From: Euborellia annulipes
Lineage: Eukaryota; Arthropoda; Insecta; Dermaptera; Anisolabididae
Assembly: GCA_023213315.1 (NCBI GenBank)
Contig: JAKCPI010009403.1
Span: 62,001 to 126,000, forward strand
Reading direction: 5' to 3'
DNA length: 64,000 nucleotides
Shown in pieces: positions 1-13,900 of this stretch. The stretch's first letter is position 1, and the number at the start of each line of letters is the position of its first letter. The notes under the pieces are model-generated. The model was not told the DNA's origin, did not search any database, and saw only the letters and a list, made by a program, of their open reading frames with translations. Position numbers and translations under genes: made by a program.

Positions 1-1123
1 TATTAAAATTATCATAATGAATTTTAATTAAACTAAGAAGATGCCTAAATATTCACCTATATATGTAACTCCTAATCACTCGAGAAGGAAAATTAAAAAA
101 AAAAATATATGACTCATTAATAAATAAAACTAATAAATAACTAATTGAATATCTTACCAATATATTCTTGTAATTTCAACAATTAGATTAGAGTTAATGA
201 AGGATGATATAAGTATAACAAATTTTAATTTTATTTATTTTATTAGAGGTTTAATACTTGGCTGCATCCTTCTTTATCAATTCTAATCTATGTATGACAC
301 AGTCCCAACACAACTACTCAGAAAGTAATGGAAAAATAATTTTCCAGTAAATATTGTATTTAAAAGGTCCTCTTAGAATATATAAAATTTCGCCTCACAA
401 TAGCTACAGGTTGTAGTAGAGATATATAAGGGGACACAGACAGACAGCCGGAGCGAATTATATTTAGATATATAGATATATAGAAAATCGATAGCTTTTT
501 GCAAAAAAGGGGTCCTTAAACTAGGATATCGAATCCCTTAACGGTCAGTTCTTAACTTTCTCCGTAAAAGACAATCAGGTTGCATTTTTGCCACCCATAA
601 CCGGTTCGAAACAGCCTTTGGGCTTTGGGGACCAAGTTACATTCATTCAATTCTTTAGGCTCTCGTGCCCAAATTAAAATTCTAATTTTTTTTTATAATT
701 ATATTATAATTTAGTTGTTTATATTTTTATTAAAATTTTTTTTTTATTGAGAAAAAGGAATTTTAGAATTTCCTCTTCTATCCATTTCTATCAAGCCTTC
801 TGGAGATTAAGTTGAAATCCCGAGAGAATTTAATTTATTAATTGAATTTAAATAATTATGGCCTGTCGCTAGGTAATTGTACTTAAGGATTTTAATGCCG
901 AAATTATTAAATAATTAACACGAGTTAATTCATCTATCCATTAATATCTCATTTTGTTTTTCTTTTCTTTAAATTTTTTTTTTAAACTTTCTAATTTTAA
1001 ATTTTTTTCCATAAATTAGTTTTTAATTTTCTATTATTTTATTCAGTCTAAAAAAAAATGAATAAAATTCCAAATTTCATTGTAATAATAGGTATTTAAG
1101 AAGTGCCAACGAGATGGCCCAGT
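1..1123. other. AT-rich flank without a recognisable gene
   Basis: No open frame or splice pair stands out on either strand. If the exon at 1124-1178 is the last exon of the minus-strand gene, this is its 3' untranslated region and flank. A minus-strand AATAAA lies at 1038-1043, about 80 bases beyond the stop codon, but such a hexamer is common in DNA this AT-rich. Confidence 0.4.
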
Positions 1124-1178
1124 TCACAGATCCTTGGAGGAGGCATCCGCCAAGACGTCACATCCGCCACCAAATCTA
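1124..1178 (-). CDS. Possible terminal exon of the unnamed minus-strand gene
   Basis: The acceptor (TTTTGTGTCAG) precedes one base that completes the split codon left by the 1864-2042 exon. The frame then reads RFGGGCDVLADASSKDL and stops. The local GC rise against the AT-rich flanks supports it. The pyrimidine tract is weak, and a poor GTGAAC donor before the stop leaves open that it is an internal exon or no exon at all. Confidence 0.35.
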
Positions 1179-4100
1179 CTGACACAAAATGAATGCATGG
1201 GAGACTTATTGTTTAGGTTTCATCATTCCCTTATAGTGTTTGTTTGTCACTATTATTTCTAATCTTTTGATGTTTGATTTCTTATGCGGATGAATATTGG
1301 TTTTCATGAAGAGATCAGTTCTGGTTTTGAATTTCATACTCCGAAAAATATTGAATTCCCAAAGTTTTTAATATTGTATTTTTCACTCTGTTGCGCTTGA
1401 TTTATTTAAAAATCTCTGATTAATCTCTACATACTATAAATAAATATATTTTTTTCTTAGTTTTAAGCATTATTTTATTAAAATAAATTATTATCTTATC
1501 TTATATATACTACACCATTCTATTAAACGAGCAATGTACGTTTATTTGTTTGTTTGTAACAAGGGCGGATCCAGAGGTGTTTCTCGGGGGGGGGGGGGAT
1601 CTGGTGTGACTCGTCGCACAACACACTATTTTTTTCTTAATTTCGGTAATTTAAAGGCGCATTTTGTAGAAGATAATATGAAATCCTTTTTATATGCTAA
1701 TTAAATATCCCAAAATCAAAATTGACTTTCGGCTGCCTCCAGGGATGATGTTTTAAGACATCCATATTCCTAGGCGTTCATAAGTGTATTTTGTATATCC
1801 TGTAAGCAGACCCACTGACAGAGGGGGCAGGGGGTAATAAATTGTCAAAGTGAGTTAGTTTACCTGAGAATCGTGTTGTCCTTATCTCGGATGACACCTT
1901 TAAGAGCTTCAAGTTCTCGGACCATGTCTCTTGGTCCTCTAGGTGCTGGAGAAGTTCCACCTCCATTTATTCCGATATTTCCGACACTAACGAGACGTTT
2001 TCTTCTAGGAGTAGTGCATAAGGAAACCTCAATGCTTGCCATCTAAAAAAAAGTAAAAAAATTGATTAAATTATCTAGATTTTTAAAATTAAATTACTTT
2101 ATTTTAATAATATTTGAAAGAGAAAGAAAAAAATATTGGCCTCCCTAATGCTCCGATGTTTACCTAAAGCTTTTCAGTTCTTGGCCTTTACTTCTAGTTT
2201 ATGAATGCAAAATTTCAAAACAATTGAATGAATAATTTTGGAGTTTTCTCTGACGAAAAAAATTACCGTAGACACATACAAACATCATTCCACTAAATTG
2301 ATTCTGGGAACATCAAAACGCATTTTGCCATCTTCAGTTCAATTTCGATTTTTTTTTACGATTACATTAAATTTATCTACCCAAACTACAGTTGGTTGGC
2401 AAAGTTAAAAATTTATTAAATTAACTATAATTGATTTATAAAATTAAATGATCAGTGGCTGTTGGTTTAAGTAAAGGAAGTTGAGCAGGAGCAGCCAAAA
2501 TTAAAAAGCCTCCGATTATTCACAATCAAGCGAGAATTTTCAGGAAAACTTTTGTCAAATTGGCACATTGCATTATTTTGTATTATATGTATAGCTTATT
2601 CAATGAGAATCTTTCTCACTGAATAAGCTAGATGAATAACTTGCCCATACATCTAATCTTTTAGGCATCTTAGGCCATATAGACTTTTATTTAGTCCCAC
2701 AGTCGAATTAGAGGATTCTCGACATGACGATATGTTGTAAACAAAAAGACCTGTTCTGTAATACAATAATAAATGGAATGGGGATTTATTACACCATTTA
2801 CTTTTTACGATACAAATTATCTAGGCACATTTATTTACACCATTTAGTATCTACATGATTTAAATAAATATTCTTTGGACTGCCTGGGCCCGATCCCACT
2901 CTCCTGCTATATCAACAATAAAACTATTAGACTTATAATAATGACGAAAAATGCAAGCTTTATTAATTTATTTTCACTCTTGATTTTTGTTTCTCTCCTT
3001 TGTTTGACTCACTGAAGAAAGGTCAGTTTTTGGTGCCCATATCATTTTATTACAGAACAGGTCTTTGACAAGAATCCTCTAATTTGACTCTGGGACTAAA
3101 TAATAATTTTAAATTTAACTTGGAAATTCCAAAGAAAATTTAGATATATATTTTTAGTATATATGCCATTGGAGCGAGCGACACACAAATTATCATATTC
3201 ATGATTTTGATGGGCGTCGCCAATTCAAAGATCAATTCAAAATGTCCAACCAATTTGTTTTTTTTTTTTTTTTTTTTTTCTCAAAGGATCCAAACCAAAA
3301 CACAATCTGAATTTTTTTTAAAGCGATTTTTGTCATGTAAATCATTTGATAATTCATTAAAAAAAAAAATCGTGAGTATTAAAGGACTTAAAATGGATTA
3401 ATATATTCAGGCTTTAGCTTGGTATTTTTATTAAAAGAGTAAATTTTTATAAACAAATTCAAATTTTCATTCTGGCGCCAAGCAGTGCAAAAAACGGGAA
3501 TAGGTGACAAATTTCTGTCTCATCCGTTTTCGCTGACCAGACATCACATTTTTATTAATCGCCTACAATAGGTGGCCCCCACAAACAAGACTGCTGGACG
3601 CCCGCCGAAAGTCATCGATATACTGTAGTCTAATATAAAATTTAATCAATTTATAAAGTCAAATGATCTCAAACAGCCGAAGTGACTTAAAAAAAAATTT
3701 ATATATCATTTGACTTTTTTACCCCTGGCAACATTTATTTCTCTTCTCTGCTATAAAAAAATTATAATACTCTAACAATTAAATAAAAAAAAAAATCCTT
3801 CACAATGTTAAGCTATTATTTTAATCTTAAAGAAACAAAGGGAGTTGAAAGTAAAAAAAAAAAAAAAAAAAAACTTCCGAAGGGATATTGAAAGAAGACG
3901 AGATGCAAAGAAGAGAGAGTGAAGAGAAAAAAGAAGAGAGAGAGAGACTCACCTTGGCTTCGAGGGTCTCTAGCTGCGCCATCCTGGGTTCGAGGACCGG
4001 CGGCGCCTGGCCTGGACTGAGTACCGTCTGCAACCAGGACACAGGTTACACTGATGATGATGATGGAGATGATGATCAGTAAATGGGAAGCAATAGGGAA

Positions 4101-6101
4101 CAGGGAACAGACCAAAACCGAGTGTTTGTTGTCCCGAGTCAGCACACCATCACTATTCTATTGTGTTTTAATTGAGCTCCCAGCATTGATCTCTTTTAGC
4201 TAGTTACTCTCGTGTGAGATGTTTTTTTTTTTTTTTTTTTTTTTGTTCCTCTCTGATGAAACACTTGCAAATTCCCTCCAATGACAATTGTTAATTATTA
4301 CTTATTCTTTCTTTTTATTCCTTTTAATTCACATTAATAACAATTATTTTTCTAATTTTAGACAATATTTTAACGACCTTGGTATGCCAAGGATCATGTG
4401 CTCAGTATAATTGTTTGTTATTAATAGTAAAATAAGACTATTATATAATAAATTTTATTTAATAAAAGTGAGTAGCATTTTTTTATTTTTTGTTAGGGTA
4501 GGCCAAACTTTTTCCTAAATTCCCAAATAAGACCCAAACTTTTTTTATAAGTTATAAAAAAATATATTTCCTAATAACTCAAGGGATCATGAGTAATATG
4601 ATACGGACAAATTAAAATCTTACAACTAAATTTTACTTCTTTACACGAAATAAAGAAAGTAAGCTTATTGTAATCGCGATAAATTTAAAAGTCCAGATTT
4701 GAAATGAAAGTTAAATATTTTTCGAGATCTATTTTATATTTGAATAAGATAATAGTATTCAAAATACCTCAATTCGAGATATATTTAACAAGACTGTGTT
4801 TTTTTTTTTATTGGAGAGGCCAAACATCTCATGGCCCCCGGGAATCGAACCCAGGATCTCCAGCCTTCCGGGGCATAGGCGTGCGTCCATTGCACCAGGC
4901 CACCGGACCCTTGACCTACACCAATAAAACTCACTTTCCCTTATATGCAGTTAGTCTTGCAAGTCACTAACAAAGTGAAAAACTTTAAAGAAAAATTTAT
5001 CACTTGTCCGCCCTTTTATTAACCCATTAGAGGGACAGACATCTGGGTCTGCTCTAATACACTACTGTAAGCAGTAAAGGGGTGAGGGCAGTGGGGTTAA
5101 GTTCCTCGGGGTCGTGGTAATATCTATGCTTACAGTGTATGTATGTATTTATGTATCTCGCATAACTCAAGACAATCATTTTGATTAGTTTTTTCGTCTT
5201 TACGTATGTATGTATCTTGCTTAACTCCATAACAGCTAGTCGTTGAATGTTGAAATTTTCGGACTGTTTTATCAGCTAGTTGTGCACCTCCCTTTTTGGT
5301 TACAATCGGTTGTACCGGGCACTTTACTTGAAGGATTTTGTAGAAAAATTTTGATTTCGAATTTTTTTTAGAGCATAAAAAAGTAATTATATAAACTAAA
5401 AATAGTTTTTCGAAATATCGAATTTAGAGATATTTTGTAAATTATACTTAAAATTATTTAAATCAGGTATATCATTACAAGGTTTTTAATAGTCGTACAA
5501 AGAAGATATTTGCTGAATACATCGTTTTTTACAAAAATATAATATTAATCGAAGTGAGTTCAAAAAAATTGTTCTATCCTTGAGTATTTCCAATGGGATT
5601 TAAAAAAATAATTTTTCATGACCAAAACATCAGTAGGCTTTATATTTTTTATTAAAATCTGATATAAAGTCAAAAAAAGACAGCAAATAGATATTTTTTT
5701 TTTGAATTGATATATCAGAAATAACCCGTGGGCGAAACGACTTGCTTTATTTATCATACAACAAGTTCTCATAAAGACATTTTGTATATTGGAATTAAAC
5801 AAATCAACAAAATATGAAAATTGAAATAAATGATATAATCGTTTGAATTCCTAAGTAGAAAGAGAAACCTGTTCATTAATGGAGAGGATGATATACGAGT
5901 AATTTTATCGGCACGTAAAAAATACATCATCTTAGGCAGTTCTTGAATTAACATCTTACTTTCAGCTGAGTTAATATTTATCTTACTTGTTAGTTATATT
6001 TCTCTGTAATCAATTTGAACATACGTAGGCCTTTAAAGGATTATTTTTTTTCATAAACTATTAACCATTCATAAACAAATTTGATTAATGAAATAATAAT
6101 T

Positions 6102-6133
<32 letters not shown>

Positions 6134-9100
6134 CTTTCTCCCCCCTTTCCGCATTCAACCCCCCTTTCTTCTTATTTCCTAATATTTATTAAAAAAAATA
6201 TAGAAAAATCTTTTGGGAGAGGGGGGGGGGAGCGGACCCCGGGGCGCCGGGGCCGGCAGCCCGCCGCGGCCCCCGGGCCCCCCCCCCCTTTCTTATTGAG
6301 AGTATTTTTGAAAAATAAATTCTTGAGTTCTCTAGAATTGCTCTGAAAAATTAATACAAAAAATCTGGTGTGACTGGTCGCACAGCACACAAATTTCTCT
6401 TACCTTCGGTAATCGATGCTCTATGCTTGTTACACCAGATTTTTTTGTGTCGACATATATTTATTTTCCGATAGTACGGTTTTCTAGAATTGCTCTGAAT
6501 TCAAGTTTATTGTTACCATGGCAACCATTTCTCCTATCTTTCGTATGAAGTACAAAGTAAAGTGGTCTTCATAAGATTTCAATGCCAAAATGAGAATATA
6601 AATTTTAAAGAGCATCTAAAATCATTTATTTATGAGTTTTAATCTAAATCGTTGGAGTGAAATTTGAGAATATCAGAAAAAAACTGAAAAAGTACATCAG
6701 TAAAGTACTAGTACTCTTTGGCCGATTTTGATTAAAAGCCGTACCCGGGGAGTACCTAACTTAAATATAAAATTTCAACCTCCTAGCTCAATTTCTTCTT
6801 GCTTCTAAATTGAACCCAGACAGATAGACAGACATACAGACAGACCATGTCGCGAATACCACTTTTTTGGATTCAGGGAAACTCAAAACGTGTATATCCA
6901 TCAAAATCTCGACATCGAATTTTTGACATGAATCCAATACTTTCTCTCTCTATATATATTATTACATATATGGACCCTGTTAAGAGTTATCTTCAAGCGC
7001 CAGTACGAGATTTGAGAAATTTAAATTAGAGTTTTTTTTTTTATTGTTGAATATATATTATTTTTTTAATTTAAAAAAATAATAAAAATTTTTTTTTCAT
7101 TTTAAAAAAAAATATTAATTATAAATAAAAAAAATTCTTTAATTATTTTTATTTTCACAAAAAAGTATATCCCTCAGGAATTTCAATCAAATTGGCCTTT
7201 AAGTACTAGTACTTTACTGACGTATTTTTTCAGGTTTTTTCGATTTTCTCAAATTTCGCTCTAACGATTTTGATTAAAAGTAATAAATCATTTATTTTTT
7301 AGATGCTCTTTATAATTGCCCTCAAAACTGTCTGAAGCACACTTCACTCTTGTTCAAATTCATTTGTTTATATTAACAAAATCATTTGTTCATTAATTTG
7401 AATCATCAAAATCTCGAAATCGAATTTTTTGACGATTACAATACTTTCTCTTTATATACTAACGAGGAGTAGAAAGGATAGATAGGCCTATATTGTTCTT
7501 TAAAAAATGAATGCTTCCTATAAAATCCTATTGACCATCCTACAAGGTAGTTTTGCAAGAACGAGAAATTATTTTTTATTCCCTATCCTTTTCTATTCTC
7601 ATATAACATTAAATCGCCAACATAGATAACATCTTTCAAGTTTTTTTGCCACGATATTTAGTTCCACATAGTTAAGACTGAACAGTTTTATCTAACATCT
7701 CGATGAAAGTTTCGCCTTTTGCGATCTCTACCTTCGAGAGCCTGAGGAAGGCTTAGTATCAAATTATTCAATATCTTATGTAGAGATGAAAATATTAAAG
7801 TTAAAAAATTTTAATATATGATAAAGTTCTCATTTTAGGAATATACTGTATGAATGGTAACCACGAGTTACTCAGGACAATTTTTCCGCTTTCTTTTTAT
7901 TAGCTCAGGCTGTATGGCGGGCCGGCTTGTTTCTTCTCTTTTGGACGAGTTCCTTTTAACAATAAAATAAAATTTGCCTATCCATTCAGAGATCAGGCCA
8001 AGTTAGTAAAAATTGACAAATTAGGAGAAATTCTTTATTTAGTGAAATTTGCCATGATTTTGTCGCAATCTAAAGACTCCATTGATAGCCTATTTATTTA
8101 ATTTTAGTAATATTTATTATCTATTTTAATTAAATTAAATTTACTTTGGTCGGGAATCGAACCACTTTCCTTTAGAACATGAAGCTAAGGGAACTGATTA
8201 AAAGCCTGAACTGATTTGAAATAAGGAATTTCGTTAGACCATTATTTTTTTTTTGTTATTTTCTTCATTCTTATATTTAATTTTAATTAATTTTATGACT
8301 ATAATGAATTTTATATAAAGAAATAGTTATCTAATTTACTTTTCATGTTTTAACTTTGAGAATTTTTTAGTTTATCAATCATAAAATAATTTATTGATAA
8401 AATATTCTTTCTAAAACTGAATTACACTTTCTTTTTCAGAAGTCAATCCCTTTGCACAAGAATTTGAATAAAGCCATCCGAGTTAATTTTTACTCCGTTT
8501 TTCTGTTTTTATCAAATAATACAAAAATGTGTCAAGTCGTTTATTACCAAAAATCAAAGACAGATATTAGATGTTGAATCAAAAGTAAATAAAATCTTTT
8601 TAAATTATCTTCTAAGGAACAATCGCTTCCTTAACTAGTTTCATTAAAAGTGAAAAAAGCCATTTAAGCATTTAATAATAAAAATTTTTCCCAAAAAGCG
8701 GATAAAATCCTTGTTTTTTAAAACAGTCCAAAGAGTCGAAACATTTCTTTAAAAAAAAATCTTATTAATTAAATTTTTTTTGTGAGTATGTTTATTAATT
8801 AATTTAAAAGCACTTTCATTAAATGCTATAAAATTTTTTATATGAAACTTGTTTCTTTATAAAAAATTGTCTCCGATATTTTCATAGTTGAATTTTTATT
8901 AACTTCATTTGTAAATGAACATCATAGGTTTAAAGGTCTAATAAAATTTTTCTAGTAACAATAATTGTCGTCCAAGGGTCATTGAATTGATTCCCTATTC
9001 TGAGTGAAAATCCAAATAGATCTCAAATTTAAATACATTTATATTTATTGGTAATTAACCAATAAATTTATAATAAATAAATATCGAAAGATCTAAATGG

Positions 9101-10839
9101 CCTCAGATGACTTAAAAGACATTTTTTACACTTACTAATTGGCAATATTATTAAAATAATAAATTTATCTTCTATTTTTATTAATTTTTTTTATCATATT
9201 TTATCAATCGGATATTTTCAAAAATATGGGGTTGGAATTTTTTCTGAGTCACTATTATCTGCCTAAGATATGATTTAGAAATAATATTGTCGGTTAAAAT
9301 CGATTAGAGTTAAAATAATTTACATAATTTATGTAAACTGTTCTTCAAGTAATTTTTATTGATATCAAGCATAAATTAGCTGTTTTATTGAACTTAAACA
9401 AACAGCTTAAAAATATTTAAGTGTTTAACGTGGATAAAGAAAAGTGAAAAGTAGCTATTTATTTTAAGCTCAATGATTTTGAAATTTATTAGACAAATTA
9501 AAATATACCATATATGCTATATTATTACCAATAATATAGAACTTTCGATTATTTTGATTTCACTTCTGTTAACCTGATTGTATTAAGGGCCTGGTGCTTC
9601 ATGTATGGGTGGTTAGTGGTGTTAAGTGGCTTTGAAGAAACCCTCTTCAGTTTTATTCTTATAGTAAAATATACGGCAATAACATGAACATTTTAGCTTG
9701 CTACATTCCATATCTAGAAATCTCTTTTTTTTATAACTGTATAAAATATACCACAATTTTCTTTTAAATAAATTTACAGCCTGGTTGTTGATCTTTCAAT
9801 ATTTTTCTCTGGCGACAGAAATAAAAATAAAGGATTAACATGAGTATAAATTTGATTTTTTTGAATTCCCACAAGGTTAAAAGGTGAAGGGAGTGTTAAA
9901 GAGATTTCCTTCGTTAAGGTCCAACGACAGATGGTCAGCAAAAAAAGAAAATTAATTGAAGGTCGCAGGAAGTCGTAGAAATATGATAAAAATCAAATGG
10001 GCTATATAAATAAAATCATGAACTTACTTTGCTATAAATGTTCTTAAAACTAAAAATAAAAAATACAAACAATAAAAGAAACTGTGTTAAAATATAGCCT
10101 ATCTATTTGAATATTAAAACAAATTTTATATACTGTAATGTATTTATTAACACTAAATGCAATTCAGGGATCTGCGGCTAACGCCTGGCGCACAGGCTTC
10201 TATCGCATCACCCACGTTAAGATTTTGAGAGAAGGTGGGAGAAGCTATATTATAATTTTTTAGATTAAAAAAAAGAAGAAATTAAAAATTTTCTCATTAA
10301 AAATTCTAAGATGATGAAAATATATCATATTTTTTTAATGATAAAGACGGGTCATAATTTACTTTAGTAAAAAAAATAATTCTGTTCTTCTAATTATACC
10401 TAAATATACCGTAAATAAAAAATATTTAATTTCTTATAAACGTAATATTTGATGATAAAATAATAACTTTATGAGATTAAACATATGAAGAAGAGGGCGT
10501 CAGTTATCATCAAACTAATATATCAAGCTAGCCACTCACTTCCGTTTTATTTGCCTGTTTGCCACTGTCTCTCTCGCTGATTGGCCAGAGACTGAGGAAG
10601 TGGAGTCAGTGAGGGGAATTTAAAACTTTAAGTCAGAGAGGGAAATTTTAAAATTTTCAAACAGTGAGCAAGTATAAATTTGATGCACTCTCTAGTTACC
10701 TGGTCCCTTTTATCTATCCTAGAATATCCTATTTTGAAAAGGGACTCCCTCAGAACGGTTGTAGTAGGGGATAGCTTTGAGGGGGGGGGGGGGAGGAAGG
10801 GGGGGGGGTTTTTTTTTTTTTTTTTTTTTTCTTTTATTT

Positions 10840-10909
<70 letters not shown>

Positions 10910-13900
10910 CCCCCCCCCCCGCTTGTAGCCTAATCCTTTGAAATACCTTTAATCATTGAGTGGAAACCTTCTTTACGTCCTTTCGAAAGGACGGGATGTC
11001 ACTGCAACTCAATTCATTTGAAATAAATTTTCTCGCTTGGGACGGGAAGTGAACCAGAGACCTCAGGCACTTCAGGATTTGTTTACATTAACATTTTTAC
11101 ACACTAAATTCTAAATACGTGAATAAAAAGAAAAGTAGTCACATTACAAATAGAAAATAATAATTAATTAATCCTCATAAATTATGCAAAAATTATTTGA
11201 CGTCTAATATGAATATTCAAAGACAATTTAACGGTTTGGGATTAAATTTTAATCTCTCTTTTAATAATCCATACAAAACAAAGAATGAAAAATTATTTCC
11301 ATTTTTGTCATTATAGTAAAATTTCAATATTCAATCGTAGATTTCTTTTCTAGATAATTAATTTTTGTTTAACAGTTGTAAATGTATATATCAAGAAGAA
11401 GAAAGTATGAATAATACTATATTAATTAACTCAACATTATTTGCCTACAATATATAGTGATTGATCGTCAGATATGTTTATCAATTTCGTCCAATCTATA
11501 TAAGAATAATATCAATAAGATTCATTGAAATGGGAATAATTTTGCTCTCGAATTAGAAAACATTAATTTCGCGTTCTTAAATTTATTTCATCGATGCTCT
11601 AAGGACATATAAGTCGTTAATTTTCTAATAAATTTAGTTCTCTTTATTATTTTAAAGTTTTAAAAGGAACGGTCTCAACCCCGTCTCTCAATCAAGCCAT
11701 CAGATCATAGAAGCGGTCTAGATAAAATTACAACAGAGAGATTGGAAATGGTACACCGTAGAGAAGGGACCATCAAAGTGACCGATACCGAACCCTGGAG
11801 GTTTGGCATCCTATTAAAAAATCCTCAAAAAGATAGATGGTTAGGGGGGAGTGACAAAAACTAAGAACATTGTAAATAAACAAAGCCAAGCAACGCACTC
11901 TTCTAGAGGGGTGACCCAGAAGAAGAAGGCTGTTGAACGATCGCCGGATGTCATCGATGTCTTATACTTTTTTTTTTTTTGGAACGAAGTTCTTTAACGC
12001 GGTTTACGCAGGGTGAATTGGGAGAAAACGTAACAAAAACGCGTTCCTAACAAAAATGCGTTCCCAGCGCCCGAGCGACGGCGGAGGAAAGGGAGATTAG
12101 CCGAAGTCTTGGCGAGGCCACGCCCACCTTCTTCTTCTCTTTAATTCCTTCTATCTACCGTAGGCGAGCAAGAGGTTCCAGCGGGCGCAGCTCCCTGGCT
12201 TTCCGTCTATTTAAATAATATTCATATTAAATTATATTCTGAATTGAAGAACAGGAGTAAGAAACTTCGTTCCTGCCGGGGGTCCTACCACCCCACATGT
12301 TTTTTTCAAGGTCTTTTTCGGCTTCTAAGGCCATTTAGACCCCATACCTATTTATTTCTATTATTTCAAATCATTTGTAGTCAAATCAAATGAAATAAAT
12401 TTTTCTCGCCTGGGACGGGAGGCAAACGCGGGATCCCGGCGCGAGAAGCTAGTGTCTTCTTTCTGAGCCACGGGTCAAGGGCATATGTTATACTATTCAA
12501 CCCGGAACTTTAGATTATTTCAACTATGATATTGGTGAAAAATCTAAAGAATTATTATAATTCAAATGAATGGAAAACTTTAAGTGCACAGTAAAATAAT
12601 AAATCCCAGAAAGCGATCACCAATTAAGTAATCTTCAAAGTTGTTCCAATGATTTTATAAATTGAAAGAAAAAGAGAGATTCTATATCTTGAATCTTAAA
12701 AATAAGGAAACTTCATGCCTTTAGGTGCGTATTGGAATTTGTTTATCTAACAAGTAAGTTTGGATGGAGATGATCCCAGGATAAGTTGGTCCAGAGAGTG
12801 TCGTTCGTGATTTGTGAGAGACTAAGGCGCCATCCAGTCCGGCTCTCCTTTAAGAAGCACAAACACGATTTATCATCTTTACACAATTTTTATTTATATT
12901 TACAATCATATATTACAGAAAAAAGAAACATAATTAACTTCTCCGTCATTTCATTTGAAGATTTTTTATTTATAGAAATAAATTTACATTTTTATCTTAT
13001 ATATTATTTCCGGGCTTAGACTTAAAAGTGTAATGAAGGCTTCATATCTTGAAGGGGCATCTTTTTTTTAATAGCCTATTTAAAATTCCAGCCGTTTTAT
13101 GGTTTTAAGAAGTGAGTGCCAATTGAACCAAAATAGTGGGAGAGGCGAAGATGGCCGGTTTAATTGCATCTTTCAAGACGAGTTTTTTTTTTTTTTTACT
13201 TTGAAATCATTTAGAACAAATGGAATTTGATCAACTTGACAAAAAAATTTTGTCTAATTTTTCCACATGCCAGCGATTTTGATTTTTTTTCTTTAATGAT
13301 TATTTTTTTTTTAGTGACTTTAAAGATAATTACCAGTTTATTCCCAGTTTCTGTGCTTAACTACCCCCTTGAAATCAGAAGTTTATAAAAATTTTGCTCT
13401 CCCTAAATGGACCATGAAAGAAAAGGTTCGATTCCTGTTCAAAGCTAATAAAATTTTTTTCAAATTATATTGGCTACCAATTTTTTTTGTTTAATTCGTT
13501 TTAAGGTCTTTTTCGGCATCGGAGGCCATTTAGACCTCGTTCCTATTTATTTGACAGCCATTTGGACACCGGAGACTTAGAAAAAATTAATATTTACGTA
13601 TTGTACGAGTTACATGGGCAAAACTGGTTACATATTACAAGCAAAAAATTTTCTCAAATGATCAGTTTTTTATTACTTCCTAATTACACTATTTAAAATG
13701 CATAGTATTCCTTTTATAATTATTAAATATTTGACCTAGGGTCAACTTAAAACTTCTTTAAATTTTTTTATATACTAAATAAAGTCAGTTTATTAATTAA
13801 ATACTTTTTTACCAATTTAATCGAATTATAACCGTAAATGTTGAAGTAATTAAGCGGAGATACCTTCACGTTGCACATTTTAACTGTTTTTAAGCATCCA

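Noticed and set aside
3816..4145. Long minus-strand frame across the 3953 exon
   Set aside because: It reads through splice sites and a poly-Phe T run; only 3953-4027 in another phase fits neighbouring exons.
4800..4912. Possible tRNA gene
   Set aside because: Box A and B sequences are present, but the cloverleaf is incomplete and an A-rich tail follows, so it is a SINE. The same applies to all other B-box hits in the window.
10138..10263. 41-codon plus-strand frame containing GSAANAWRTGFYRITH
   Set aside because: It lies over a GC-rich patch that may be a degraded SINE head, has no splice or homology support, and sits in repeat-rich DNA.
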